Positions 35,242 through 48,626 of a stretch of 64,000 nt of DNA are shown here, one piece after another (the first letter of the stretch is position 1; every line of letters begins with the position of its first letter). A program made the position numbers and the translations under genes. This DNA is from Streptomyces sp. NBC_01689 (GTDB taxonomy: Bacteria > Actinomycetota > Actinomycetes > Streptomycetales > Streptomycetaceae). Where the stretch lies: contig NZ_CP109592.1 in the NCBI RefSeq assembly GCF_036250675.1, forward strand, positions 5,270,001 through 5,334,000, written 5' to 3'. The notes beneath the pieces are model-generated. The model was not told the origin of the DNA. It did not search any database and worked only from the letters and a program-made list of their open reading frames with translations.

Positions 35242-35890
35242 AGATCTTGACAGCGGCGGTTGACACGCCCCTGCCGGATCCGTAAGGTTCTTCGAGTTGC
35301 CACGGAGCCGTAACGGTTCTCCGGAAGCACCTCCGCCGCGGACGCGGCACCCAAACCACCAGCACGATCTCCCAGCCGGGGCGAATTCGGTGTGCCCGAA
35401 TTCAATTCGAATGGGTCCGGCGGCCCGATTAGGACCTGCCGGAGGGATCCGCTAAAGTTTGGGACGTCGGAACGGCCCAACGGCCGCGAAGACAACCCCC
35501 GCTGACTGGGAATCAGGCCCGAAAGGATCTGATAGAGTCGGACTCGCCGGAAAGGGAAACGCGAAAGCGGGAACCTGGAAAGCGCCGAGGAAATCGGATA
35601 CGGAAACGGTCTGATAGAGTCGGAAACGCAAGACCGAAGGGAAGCGCCCGGAGGAAAGCCCGAGAGGGTGAGTACAAAGGAAGCGTCCGTTCCTTGAGAA
35701 CTCAACAGCGTGCCAAAAATCAACGCCAGATATGTTGATACCCCGTCTCCGGCCGATCGGTCGGGGCGAGGTTCCTTTGAAAAAGTCCTGCCTTTCGGGG
35801 CAGGCGCACAGCGAGGACGCTGTGAACCGGGGGATTATTCCTCTTCCGGTTCCGCTCTCGTGTGTGTCTCACCGGATTACCGGTAAGCAT
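35242..35890 (+). promoter_or_regulatory. rRNA operon multi-promoter and leader region
   Basis: This 649-base stretch has no protein gene. It holds a good promoter (TTGACA 35260-35265, 17-base spacer, TAAGGT 35283-35288) and two copies of a CTGATAGAGTCGG block with -10 hexamers TAGAGT at 35533-35538 and 35615-35620. A further TAAAGT lies near 35453. Near the 16S end is a TTGAGAACT motif (35694-35702) that recurs in the 16S-23S spacer. Several tandem promoters before rRNA operons are normal in Streptomyces. Confidence 0.8.
35260..35288 (+). promoter_or_regulatory. rrn promoter with consensus -35
   Basis: TTGACA and TAAGGT separated by 17 bases, just after the marR stop; the best vegetative promoter match in the window. 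Confidence 0.7.
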
Positions 35891-40846
<4,956 letters not shown>

Positions 40847-40932
40847 AGTTGCTCGCGTCCACTGTGTTGGTTCTGAAACCACGAACAACCGTCGTAGCCG
40901 TTTTGGCTGTGGCTCCGGTTGTGTTTCATAGT

Positions 40933-41051
40933 GTTTCGGTGGTCATAGCGTGAGGGAAACGCCCGGTTACATTCCGAACCCGGAAGCTAAGCCTTACAGC
41001 GCCGATGGTACTGCAGGGGGGACCCTGTGGGAGAGTAGGACGCCGCCGAAC
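40933..41051 (+). rRNA. rrf: 5S ribosomal RNA
   Basis: About 119 bases, starting GTTTCGGTGGTCATAGCG and ending CGCCGCCGAAC, with the CCGAACCCGGAAGCTAAG internal block of 5S rRNA. It follows 23S by about 86 bases. Confidence 0.95.
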
Positions 41052-41060
41052 AAATATTGA

Positions 41061-41107
41061 GAAGAAGCCCCAACTCCGGGATAGAACCCGTGAGTTGGGG
41101 CTTCTTC
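41061..41107 (+). terminator. rRNA operon terminator
   Basis: A perfect 16-bp stem (41061-41076 with 41092-41107) lies directly after 5S rRNA. Confidence 0.9.
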
Positions 41108-41198
41108 GCGTTGTCGGTCCGGATCGTCCCTCGGCACCGTTACCGATACGGGCGGTCCGGTGCGTGGGCCGGCGGTCACCGAGCAACTCACAGAGCTC

Positions 41199-41232
41199 CG
41201 GCCCCCACCCCCGTGTCCGGGAGTGGGGGCCG
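41199..41232 (-). terminator. terminator of the CDP-alcohol phosphotransferase gene
   Basis: A 10-bp stem CGGCCCCCAC (41199-41208) with GTGGGGGCCG (41223-41232) lies 29 bases past the stop of the leftward gene. Confidence 0.7.
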
Positions 41233-41260
41233 ATCGCGTCGAGGACCGTCCTGGGAACCG

Positions 41261-42022
41261 TTACTTCAGACGGGACGAGGCGACGATCGAGACGATGTGC
41301 GCGGGGACGAGCAGCCACACGATGACCGTCACACCCACCGTCGCCACCCGCGTCGCGGTCAGATCGCCGAGCGCGAGGTCCACGACCGCCGTCACGAGCA
41401 GCAGCAGCGTGCACTCGATGCCGTTGACCAGGCGGTGCAGGCCGACCGCGGAGGTGAGACGGCGTATCCGCGCGAGACCGCTGGAACGCGGGACGACGGA
41501 CTGGTCGGTCGCCTTCTCCATGCCGCTGTCCGAACGGGCCACGTGCACCAGGTCCGAGGACGACTTCAGCAGCAGGACGCCGATGGCCGCCGCGAGGCCG
41601 GCCACCAGGTAGGGGTCCAGGCCGAGTTCGGCGGCCCGGATGCCCATACCGACCATCACGGCCGCGTCGGCGAGATAGGCACCGAGCCGGTCCAGATAGA
41701 CACCGAGCGGGCTGTACTGCTTGCGCCAGCGGGCGACTTCACCGTCCACGCAGTCCAGGAGCAGGTACAGCTGCATGAACACCACGGAGAGCACGGCGCC
41801 GCCCAGCCCCGGCAGGACCAGCGCGACCCCGGAGAGCACACCCGCGACGACCATCACGGCCGTGATCTGGTTGGGCGAGAAACGGGTTCCGAGAGCCAGC
41901 CGTGTCACCCGGAGGGAGACGGAACGCATGTAGAGGCGGCCGGCCCAGTGCTCCGCCCTGCTCTCCAGCTTGCCCGGAGGATGGATGACGTGGCGGAGTT
42001 CTGCGAGTGGGACCTTGGGCAT
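41261..42022 (-). CDS. CDP-alcohol phosphatidyltransferase family membrane protein
   Basis: A 253-residue protein from ATG 42022 with GGGAGAA upstream; the longer open frame to 42706 is not coding in character. About five or six membrane segments follow a 55-residue cytoplasmic start. The family motif D-x2-D-G-x2-A-R-x8-G-x3-D is present (DCVDGEVAR ... GVYLD), but the fourth aspartate of the consensus (D-x3-D) is an alanine here (DRLGA). Members transfer a phospho-alcohol from a CDP-alcohol to an acceptor to make phospholipids or inositol phosphates. The altered motif leaves activity uncertain. It lies between rRNA and a GNAT gene transcribed away from it. Confidence 0.85.
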   Translation of the reverse strand: MPKVPLAELRHVIHPPGKLESRAEHWAGRLYMRSVSLRVTRLALGTRFSPNQITAVMVVAGVLSGVALVLPGLGGAVLSVVFMQLYLLLDCVDGEVARWRKQYSPLGVYLDRLGAYLADAAVMVGMGIRAAELGLDPYLVAGLAAAIGVLLLKSSSDLVHVARSDSGMEKATDQSVVPRSSGLARIRRLTSAVGLHRLVNGIECTLLLLVTAVVDLALGDLTATRVATVGVTVIVWLLVPAHIVSIVASSRLK

Positions 42023-42216
42023 GCGTCGTTCTCCCTGGCAAGCCGGTGACGATGGGGGTCGATTCCGTGGCGGGGCAACGTCGTCGAGGACACGGCCGAG
42101 CACGTCGTACAGGGAAGAGCATGACGGGGGCCTGTACGGCGGGGATCGGCAGGGTGGATTTCCGGGTGCGGAAAATCCGGGTGAGCGCGGTGGCGTCCGG
42201 CCCGTACCGTGGCCGT

Positions 42217-42762
42217 ATGAATCAAGTGATCCGTTCCATACGGGCCGACGAGTGGCGCTCGGTGAGGGAACTGCGGCTGGTCGCGCTGCAGGACCCCGTC
42301 GCGCATCTCGCCTTCCGGGAGACGTACGAGGAGTCCGTGGCACGGCCTGACGCGTTCTGGCAGGAACGGGCGGCGGGGGCCGCCGAAGGCGTGGACGAGC
42401 GGCGGCAGTTCGTCGCCGTCGACCCTGACGGGGTGTGGATCGGCTCGGTCGTCGTCCTGGTCGAGAGGGCCGGGGAGGCGGACTTCCTCGGGCACCTCGG
42501 CGAGTGGGACCAGGCACATCTGGTGGGTGTCTTCGTACGGCCCGAGCACCGGGGAAGCGGGGTGACGGACGCCCTGTTCGAGACCGCGCTCGCCTGGGCC
42601 TGGGAGACCGGCCTGGACCGGGTCCGGCTGTTCGTGCACGAGAAGAACGGACGCGCCGAGGCGTTCTACCGCCGCGTCGGGTTCGTGCCGACCGGCGGGA
42701 GCGCACCGACCCCGGGGGACACGGGGGAGCGGGACCTGGAGTTCGTGATCACGCGGTCCTAG
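42217..42762 (+). CDS. GNAT-family N-acetyltransferase
   Basis: A 181-residue acyltransferase from ATG 42217. The acetyl-CoA site is in LVGVFVRPEHRGSGVTDALFETAL (about 107-130), where R/Q-x2-G-x-G/A appears as RGSGV, and motif B is in AEAFYRRVGFVPTG. The acceptor substrate is unknown. It is transcribed toward the cmd operon and ends 19 bases from the cmdA stop on the other strand. Confidence 0.88.
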   Translation: MNQVIRSIRADEWRSVRELRLVALQDPVAHLAFRETYEESVARPDAFWQERAAGAAEGVDERRQFVAVDPDGVWIGSVVVLVERAGEADFLGHLGEWDQAHLVGVFVRPEHRGSGVTDALFETALAWAWETGLDRVRLFVHEKNGRAEAFYRRVGFVPTGGSAPTPGDTGERDLEFVITRS

Positions 42763-42781
42763 GACCGGCGGGTGGTGGCCG

Positions 42782-44320
42782 TCAGAGCGGGAGTTCGTAC
42801 CGCGGCCAGCGGGACCTGCCCTGTTCGCGGGAGCGGAGCAGGGCCAGGGTCGGAAGGCCCTGCCCCGCTCCGGCCGACAGCAGGTCGGGGAGCTGCGGGA
42901 GCGGGGCGACGGCAGCCACGTCGTCCAGGACGAGCGTAAGTGGTGGGTCGAGGCGACCGGAGGATGACCGTTCGGCCATGCGCCGGCCGCGCTCGACCAC
43001 GCTTGAGACGAGGGCCGTCAGGAGCGGCATGGCGCCGGGATTCGCCCTGGGGTCCTCGATGGGTTCACCGACCACATAAAGCGTGCCCCCTTCGTCGACG
43101 AAGGAATCCAGCGCGAGGGCGTCACTTCGGTTCGGCGTGCACGCCTCGCGGATGTTGACGGTGAACAGGGACGACAGCGCACGGGCCGTCAGCTCCTGCG
43201 CTATGTCGCGGCGTTCGGGGTGCGAGGTGAGCGCGGCCTCCAGTTCGCCCGCCGCGCCGGAAGCGGCCTTGGGATGGGTGCGGAGGGCCCGTACCGCGTC
43301 CTGGACCTGGTTTCCCTGGGCCCAGCGGTGGACGTGGCGGAAGGGCTTGCCGTCCACGGCCGCGGCGTGCAGATAGCTCCGCAGGAGCGTTTCCGCGACG
43401 TCGGCCATGGCGTGGTCGACCTTGGCGGTGGGGCGGACGGGAGCCAGCAGCGCGGCGGCCCGGGCGGCCGCCGTGGCCCTGTCCTCGCAGCCGGCCGCGG
43501 GGGACCAGTGGAGGCGGGCCGGGGTGTCGCAGCGGTGCGTGGGGTCGTAGAGGAGCACGGGGCCGAGCTTGGCCCGGGCGTCCTTGGTCTCCGACCAGGT
43601 CCGCGGGTCCGAGGTGACGACCAGGACGGGGCCTTCCGCGTCCCGTACTGCCTGGGCCGCGGTGGGATGGCGGTCCTCGGCGGGTCCCAGGACGACCGTG
43701 CCCGCGGTCGGGGTGCCCTCCCAGCCGCCCGTCCGCGGGGCTCCGGCCGCCAGGGGGGCCGGCGTCGTCCGCGGTGCTTCGGCGGGGAGGGCGGCGGGGT
43801 GCTCGGTGGGGAGGGGTGCGGGCCGGGGCACCGGGACCTCGTGACGTACGGGCTCCTCGGCGCTCCTGGGGACCTCGCCGTGGGCGTCGACCGGCTCACG
43901 CGCCGGTTCGGGCACCCGAGCGGTGGTCTCGGTCCGCGCCGCGTAGGCGCCGGCCTTCCGGCGTGCGCGCACCGCCCGCCACCGTGCCACCGTGCCCATT
44001 ACGAAGACCGTGAGCACGATGAGCACCATCAACTGCCCGATGAACAGCCCCCAGAAGAGCCCGTACCCCGACAGCTGGTCGGCGGGGGTGTCCGGCCAGG
44101 CGCCCGCGACGTCCTGCGGCTGCCCGATCAGATGGCGCAGGGCCAGGGGCGTACGGGCGACGGTGACGGCCGCCGGCCAGGCGCCCCGGGCGAACCATGC
44201 GGCGAGTCCGGTGGCGGACCACACCAGCAGGGTCAGGCCGAGGAGGAAGGCCAGTACGCCTACCAGCAGACCGTCGGGGACGCCTCCGGCGCGCTCCTGA
44301 TCCCGTTCGTCCCGTCTCAT
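42782..44320 (-). CDS. cmdA: VirD4/TraG-like coupling protein with degenerate P-loop
   Basis: A 512-residue protein, last gene of the six-gene leftward operon. Two membrane segments (about 16-42 and 86-112) are followed by a Pro/Glu linker and a VirD4-like ATPase fold. The Walker A position (about 209-221, VVLGPAEDRHPTA) lacks the GK(S/T) needed for nucleotide binding. The following GPVLVVTSDPRTWSETKDAR and VLLYDPTHRCD match the usual VirD4 continuation, and Walker B (LTLVLDDVAAV) is present. The start overlaps nothing but is one base from the cmdB stop. By recalled synteny it is SCO4126 (cmdA), in a cluster needed for normal differentiation and antibiotic production. Confidence 0.8.
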   Translation of the reverse strand: MRRDERDQERAGGVPDGLLVGVLAFLLGLTLLVWSATGLAAWFARGAWPAAVTVARTPLALRHLIGQPQDVAGAWPDTPADQLSGYGLFWGLFIGQLMVLIVLTVFVMGTVARWRAVRARRKAGAYAARTETTARVPEPAREPVDAHGEVPRSAEEPVRHEVPVPRPAPLPTEHPAALPAEAPRTTPAPLAAGAPRTGGWEGTPTAGTVVLGPAEDRHPTAAQAVRDAEGPVLVVTSDPRTWSETKDARAKLGPVLLYDPTHRCDTPARLHWSPAAGCEDRATAAARAAALLAPVRPTAKVDHAMADVAETLLRSYLHAAAVDGKPFRHVHRWAQGNQVQDAVRALRTHPKAASGAAGELEAALTSHPERRDIAQELTARALSSLFTVNIREACTPNRSDALALDSFVDEGGTLYVVGEPIEDPRANPGAMPLLTALVSSVVERGRRMAERSSSGRLDPPLTLVLDDVAAVAPLPQLPDLLSAGAGQGLPTLALLRSREQGRSRWPRYELPL

Positions 44321-44321
44321 C

Positions 44322-45746
44322 TCATGCCACCGTGGACTCGGATGAACCGTCGAGATCGCCGAGGTGCTGCTCCACGAAGGCCGCGGCCCGCTCCTCGGCC
44401 TCCAGCTCCGCGGCGCGCAGCGCGTCGTCGGCCAGATGGTCCGCGGAGGACTCGGTCATGGCCCGGTCGGTGAAGACGAGGGGCCGTTCGGTCTCCGTGA
44501 TCAGGTGTTTGACGACCTGTACGTTGCCGTTGACGTCCCAGACCGCGATGCCCGGGGTGAGGGTCGGGATGATCTCCACGGCCCACCGGGGCAGACCGAT
44601 CACCCGTCCCGTCGCCCGTGCCTCGTCGGCTTTCTGGGCGTAGATCGTGCGGGTGGAGGCCATCTTGAGGATCGCGGCGGCCTCCTTGGCCGCGGCTCCG
44701 TCCACCACGTCGCTCAGGTGGTGCACCACCGCCACGAAGGACAGGCCGAGTCGGCGGCCGAACTTCAGCAGGCGCTGGAAGAGCTGGGCGACGAAGGGGC
44801 TGTTGATGATGTGCCACGCCTCCTCCACCAGGAAGATGCGCTTCTTGCGGTCGGGCCGGATCCAGGTGTGCTCCAGCCACACGCCGACGATCGCCATCAG
44901 GATGGGCATGGCGATGGAGTTGCGGTCGATGTGGGAGAGGTCGAAGACGATGAGGGGGGCGTCCAGGTCGATGCCGACCGTCGTGGGGCCGTCGAACATG
45001 CCCCTGAGGTCGCCGTCGACCAGCCGGTCGAGCACGAGGGCCACGTCCAGGCCCCAGGCCCGTACGTCGTCTATGGCGACGTTCATCGCCTCGGCCGATT
45101 CCGGTTCGGGGTGGCGGAGTTGCTCGACGATGTCCATCAGGACCGGCTGGCGCTCGACGATGGTCTCGTTCACATAGGCGTGCGCGACCTTCAGGGCGAA
45201 GCCGGACCGCTCGTCGAGGCCGTGCCCCATCGCGACCTCGATGATGGTGCGCAGCAGGGCCAGCTGGCCGGTGGTGGTGATCGCCGGGTCGAGCGGGTTG
45301 AGCCGGATCCCCATGTCCAGGGCGGCCGTCGGGTCGAGGCGGATGGGAGTTATACCCAGCTCCTCCGCGATGAGGTTCCATTCGCCGACCCCGTCCTCGC
45401 CCTGGGCGTCGAGGACGACGACCTGCCGGTCGCGGAAGCGCAACTGGCGCAGGACGTAGGTCTTCTCCAGGGCGGACTTGCCGTTGCCGGACTCGCCGAG
45501 GACCAGCCAGTGCGGGGCCGGGAGCTGTTGCCCGTACAGCTGGAAGGGGTCGTAGATGTATCCCTTCCCGGAGTACACCTCGCGTCCGATGATGACGCCC
45601 GAGTCGCCGAGTCCGGGTGCGGCGGTGGGCAGGTAGACGGCCTGTGCCTGGCCCGTGGAGGTGCGGACCGGCAGCCGGGTCGTCTCGACCTTGCCGAAGA
45701 GGAAGGACGTGAAGGCGTCCGTGGCGGCGGACAGCGGATCCCGCAT
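44322..45746 (-). CDS. cmdB: VirB4/TraC-like ATPase domain protein
   Basis: A 474-residue motor ATPase corresponding to the C-terminal half of VirB4. Walker A is GESGNGKS at 84-91, a VLDAQGE strand is near 111, Walker B is RIFLVEEAWH near 305, and the VirB4-like FGRRLGLSFVAVVHHLSD sensor region follows. It has no membrane segments; it should sit at the inner-membrane base of a type IV secretion-like complex and hydrolyse ATP. The N-terminal half of VirB4 is encoded separately by the upstream gene (cmdC). It is seven bases from the cmdC stop. Known by recollection as SCO4127, the ATP/GTP-binding member of the cmd cluster. Confidence 0.88.
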   Translation of the reverse strand: MRDPLSAATDAFTSFLFGKVETTRLPVRTSTGQAQAVYLPTAAPGLGDSGVIIGREVYSGKGYIYDPFQLYGQQLPAPHWLVLGESGNGKSALEKTYVLRQLRFRDRQVVVLDAQGEDGVGEWNLIAEELGITPIRLDPTAALDMGIRLNPLDPAITTTGQLALLRTIIEVAMGHGLDERSGFALKVAHAYVNETIVERQPVLMDIVEQLRHPEPESAEAMNVAIDDVRAWGLDVALVLDRLVDGDLRGMFDGPTTVGIDLDAPLIVFDLSHIDRNSIAMPILMAIVGVWLEHTWIRPDRKKRIFLVEEAWHIINSPFVAQLFQRLLKFGRRLGLSFVAVVHHLSDVVDGAAAKEAAAILKMASTRTIYAQKADEARATGRVIGLPRWAVEIIPTLTPGIAVWDVNGNVQVVKHLITETERPLVFTDRAMTESSADHLADDALRAAELEAEERAAAFVEQHLGDLDGSSESTVA

Positions 45747-45753
45747 CAGGGCC

Positions 45754-47313
45754 TTACCTCCGAATACCGGTGGCGAAGGGGAGCGTGTTGACGAAGGCCC
45801 GGTGGTGCTCGCGGTCGCACCACTCCAGCTTCAGATACGACTTGCCGGCGGAGGCGCGGATGGTGCGCTTGTCGCGGGCGAGGGCCTCGGGTGAGCGGGA
45901 GGAGACGGTGATGTACCCGACGAGGTTGACTCCCGCGGCGCCGCTGGCGAGGTCCTCGCCGCGCTGGTCGAGGCGGTTGTGGGAGGCGATGTCGCGGGGG
46001 TCGACCGTGCGGTTCATCTTGGCCTGGCGGCTGGCCTCGGCCTCGTCGTTGGTCTTCTCGGTGAGCATGCGCTCGATGGCGATCTCGGTGGGTTCGAGGT
46101 CCATGGTGACGGCGACCGTGCGGATGACGTCCGGGGTGTGGACCAGCAGCGGGGCGAGGAAGTTGACGCCGACCGGGGTCATCGGCCACTCCTTCACCCA
46201 GGCCGTGGCGTGGCACCAGGGCGCGCGGGTGGAGGACTCGCGGGTCTTCGCCTGGAGATAGGTGGGTTCCATGGCGTCGAGTTCGGCGGGCCAGGCGTTG
46301 CGCTTGGTCATCGCCTGGATGTGGTCGATGGGGTGGTCGGGGTCGTACATGGAGTGCACGAGGGAGGCGAGCCGGCCCTGGCCGAGGGGCTGGCGCACCC
46401 GGATGTCGGCTTCCTGGAGGCGCGAGCAGATGTCGGTCAGTTCGCGCGCCATGACGACGGCGAGGCCGGCGTCGCGGTCCAGTTTCTTCCCGCCCTGCGG
46501 CCGGGCGGCACGGGCCATGGCCTGCGCCTCGGCGGCGAGTTCGCGGGTCCAGTGCATGCAGGCGACGAGATAGGCGCGGTGCTGCTCGCTGCTGGTGGAC
46601 ACCATGGACTGGAGCTGGTCGTACGACTGCTGGAGCCAGCCGGGGGACTTCTCGTCGCCGCGTACGGCGACGTCCTTGGCGTGGGCGTCCGGGTCGGCGG
46701 GGAGGGTGCGGGCGAGCATCTGGAGGCGGGTGACGAAGCCGTCGCCGTTCGCGACGTGCTTGAGGAGGGTGCCGAAGCGGTCGACGAGGGCCTCCTGGTC
46801 CTCGCTGTCGCGCAGGCCGACACCGGGGCCCTCGATCTCGATGGCGGCCGTGACGGTGCGGCGGTCGGCGTGCAGGAGCACGGCGATCTCGTCGGGCCCG
46901 AAGGGGGCCGCGAGCCAGGAGATCCGGCCGATGCCGGGCGGCGGGCCGATCTCGATCTCCCGGCCGTCGAGGTGCGTGCCGGCCTCCATGACGTTGCTGC
47001 GGTAGGCCGTGCCGCGGCGCAGGCTGCGCTTGTAACTGCGGTTGATCTCGAACCACTTGTAGAACGTGCGGCGCTTGTACGGGACGTACACGGCGGCGAG
47101 GGCGAGCAGGGGGAAGCCCATCAGCAGCACGATCCGCAGGGACAGTACGGGGACGAGCAGACCGCACATCATGCCGAGGAACGCGCCCGCGATGATGAGC
47201 ACGATCTCGCCGGACTCGCGGTTCCGGCCGACCATCGCGTTCGGCCGGGCGCGGCCGATCAGATATGTACGGCGGGGCGTGACCGGATGGGACACGTGGG
47301 ACTCGGTCGTCAA
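45754..47313 (-). CDS. cmdC: VirB3/VirB4-N-terminal-like membrane protein (SCO6880 family)
   Basis: A 519-residue protein. After a 35-residue start come two adjacent membrane helices (about 36-80, VirB3/PrgI-like). A long soluble part then resembles the non-ATPase N-terminal half of VirB4 (HADRRTVTAAIEIEG, LVGYITVSSRSPEAL). No Walker motif is present, consistent with the ATPase being the next gene. Its ATG overlaps the cmdD stop by four bases (47310-47313), implying translational coupling. It should anchor the CmdB ATPase to the membrane. Confidence 0.82.
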   Translation of the reverse strand: MTTESHVSHPVTPRRTYLIGRARPNAMVGRNRESGEIVLIIAGAFLGMMCGLLVPVLSLRIVLLMGFPLLALAAVYVPYKRRTFYKWFEINRSYKRSLRRGTAYRSNVMEAGTHLDGREIEIGPPPGIGRISWLAAPFGPDEIAVLLHADRRTVTAAIEIEGPGVGLRDSEDQEALVDRFGTLLKHVANGDGFVTRLQMLARTLPADPDAHAKDVAVRGDEKSPGWLQQSYDQLQSMVSTSSEQHRAYLVACMHWTRELAAEAQAMARAARPQGGKKLDRDAGLAVVMARELTDICSRLQEADIRVRQPLGQGRLASLVHSMYDPDHPIDHIQAMTKRNAWPAELDAMEPTYLQAKTRESSTRAPWCHATAWVKEWPMTPVGVNFLAPLLVHTPDVIRTVAVTMDLEPTEIAIERMLTEKTNDEAEASRQAKMNRTVDPRDIASHNRLDQRGEDLASGAAGVNLVGYITVSSRSPEALARDKRTIRASAGKSYLKLEWCDREHHRAFVNTLPFATGIRR

Positions 47314-48626
47314 CGCCCTTCACCTCCCGTGCGGTTGGGACTGCTGTTGCGGGTGTTTCCGGTGGGACTCGTGCGTGGTGGCGGTGCGGCGGCGGGGACG
47401 GATCCGCCGCCCGCGTTCGGGGTGCGTGTGCTGTGTGCCGCGACGCCTCCGGAGGCGGGGTTGGCGGGGCGGGCCGGCTGGTTGCCGCCTCCGCCTCCTC
47501 CTCCGCCGCCGTTGTTGTCGGCGCGGGCGCTGTGCGTCTTGATGCCCTGGGCGACAAGCGTGGCCGGGGAGCTGATCACGGCCGCGGCCTTGCCTTCGGC
47601 GCCCTGCATGATGCGGTTGTTGCGAGAGTTCGCGATCTCGTCGCCGAAGCCGGGGACGAAGCGGTAGATCATGGCGCTGGCGAAGATGGCGAGCAGGATG
47701 ATGGCGAGGCCGGAGACGACGGCGGAGAAGGAGTCCGGGCCGTCGTCGGTCGACAGGGCGCCGGCCAGGCCCAGGACTATCACGATGACCGGTTTCACCA
47801 GGATGACGGCGATCATGACGCCGGCCCAGCGGCGGACGTGCCCCCACAGGTTCTTGTCGACGAGTCCCGCGTACACGACGGTGCCGAGGAGGGCGCCGAC
47901 GTAGAGGAGCGCGGCGCGGATGACGAGCTCCAGCCACAGGACGCCGGCGGCGAGGATCGACACCAGGGACACCACGATCAGCATGATCGGGCCGCCGCCG
48001 ATGTTCTCGCCCTTGGCGAGCGCGCCGGAGAAGGTGCCGAAGAAGGTGTCGGTCTGGTTGCCGGTGGTCTTGGCGAGGACCTCGGTGACGCCGTCGGAGG
48101 CCGAGACGACGGTGTAGAGGATCAGCGGGGTGAACGCGGACGCCAGGACCGTGAGCCAGAGGAAGCCGATGGCCTCGGAGAGCGCGGTGCCGAGGGGGAC
48201 GCCCCGGACCGCCCTCTTCGCCACGGCGAGCAGCCACAGCAGGAGGGTGAGGATCGTCGACGCCGCGAAGACGACGGCGTACTGCTGGAGGAACTTGGGG
48301 TTCGTGAAGTCGACGTTCGCCGTGTCGTTGACCGCGGAGGACAGCTTGTCGATGGTCCAGGACGCGGCGTCGGCACAGCCCTTGGCGAGGGAGGAGAGGG
48401 GGTCGAGGGTGGAGGTGAGGCTGGGGGTGGAGCCGCCGGTGTGGCCCGATCGGCTGCCGTTCTCGCAATAGTCCTTGGCGGGACCGCGGATGAGGTCGCA
48501 GGGGTCGTTGCTGCTCGTCGGCGATGGCTTGGGGGCTGCGATGGCGCGAGTGGCCAGCAGCACCGTAGTGGCCTGAATGGCCGTGACAGCGGCGGCTGCT
48601 TTGAGTACGCGGCGGCTACCGGGCAT
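47310..48626 (-). CDS. cmdD: VirB6/TrbL-like polytopic membrane protein
   Basis: A 438-residue protein from ATG 48626, which has GGAGGG seven bases upstream; a longer frame to 48650 exists. An N-terminal signal-like segment is followed by a Cys-containing extracytoplasmic part (DPCDLIRG, DYCENG). Six or more membrane helices follow (about 130-345), and a Gly/Pro/Asn-rich tail closes the protein. This is the layout of VirB6/TrbL channel components. Its start overlaps the cmdE stop by 11 bases, and its stop overlaps cmdC. Confidence 0.82.
   Translation of the reverse strand: MPGSRRVLKAAAAVTAIQATTVLLATRAIAAPKPSPTSSNDPCDLIRGPAKDYCENGSRSGHTGGSTPSLTSTLDPLSSLAKGCADAASWTIDKLSSAVNDTANVDFTNPKFLQQYAVVFAASTILTLLLWLLAVAKRAVRGVPLGTALSEAIGFLWLTVLASAFTPLILYTVVSASDGVTEVLAKTTGNQTDTFFGTFSGALAKGENIGGGPIMLIVVSLVSILAAGVLWLELVIRAALLYVGALLGTVVYAGLVDKNLWGHVRRWAGVMIAVILVKPVIVIVLGLAGALSTDDGPDSFSAVVSGLAIILLAIFASAMIYRFVPGFGDEIANSRNNRIMQGAEGKAAAVISSPATLVAQGIKTHSARADNNGGGGGGGGGNQPARPANPASGGVAAHSTRTPNAGGGSVPAAAPPPRTSPTGNTRNSSPNRTGGEGR

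Noticed and set aside
41261..42706. Longer 481-residue form of the CDP-alcohol phosphotransferase
   Set aside because: The extra N-terminal 228 residues are antisense to the GNAT gene and Arg/Pro-rich; ATG 42022 has a good ribosome site.
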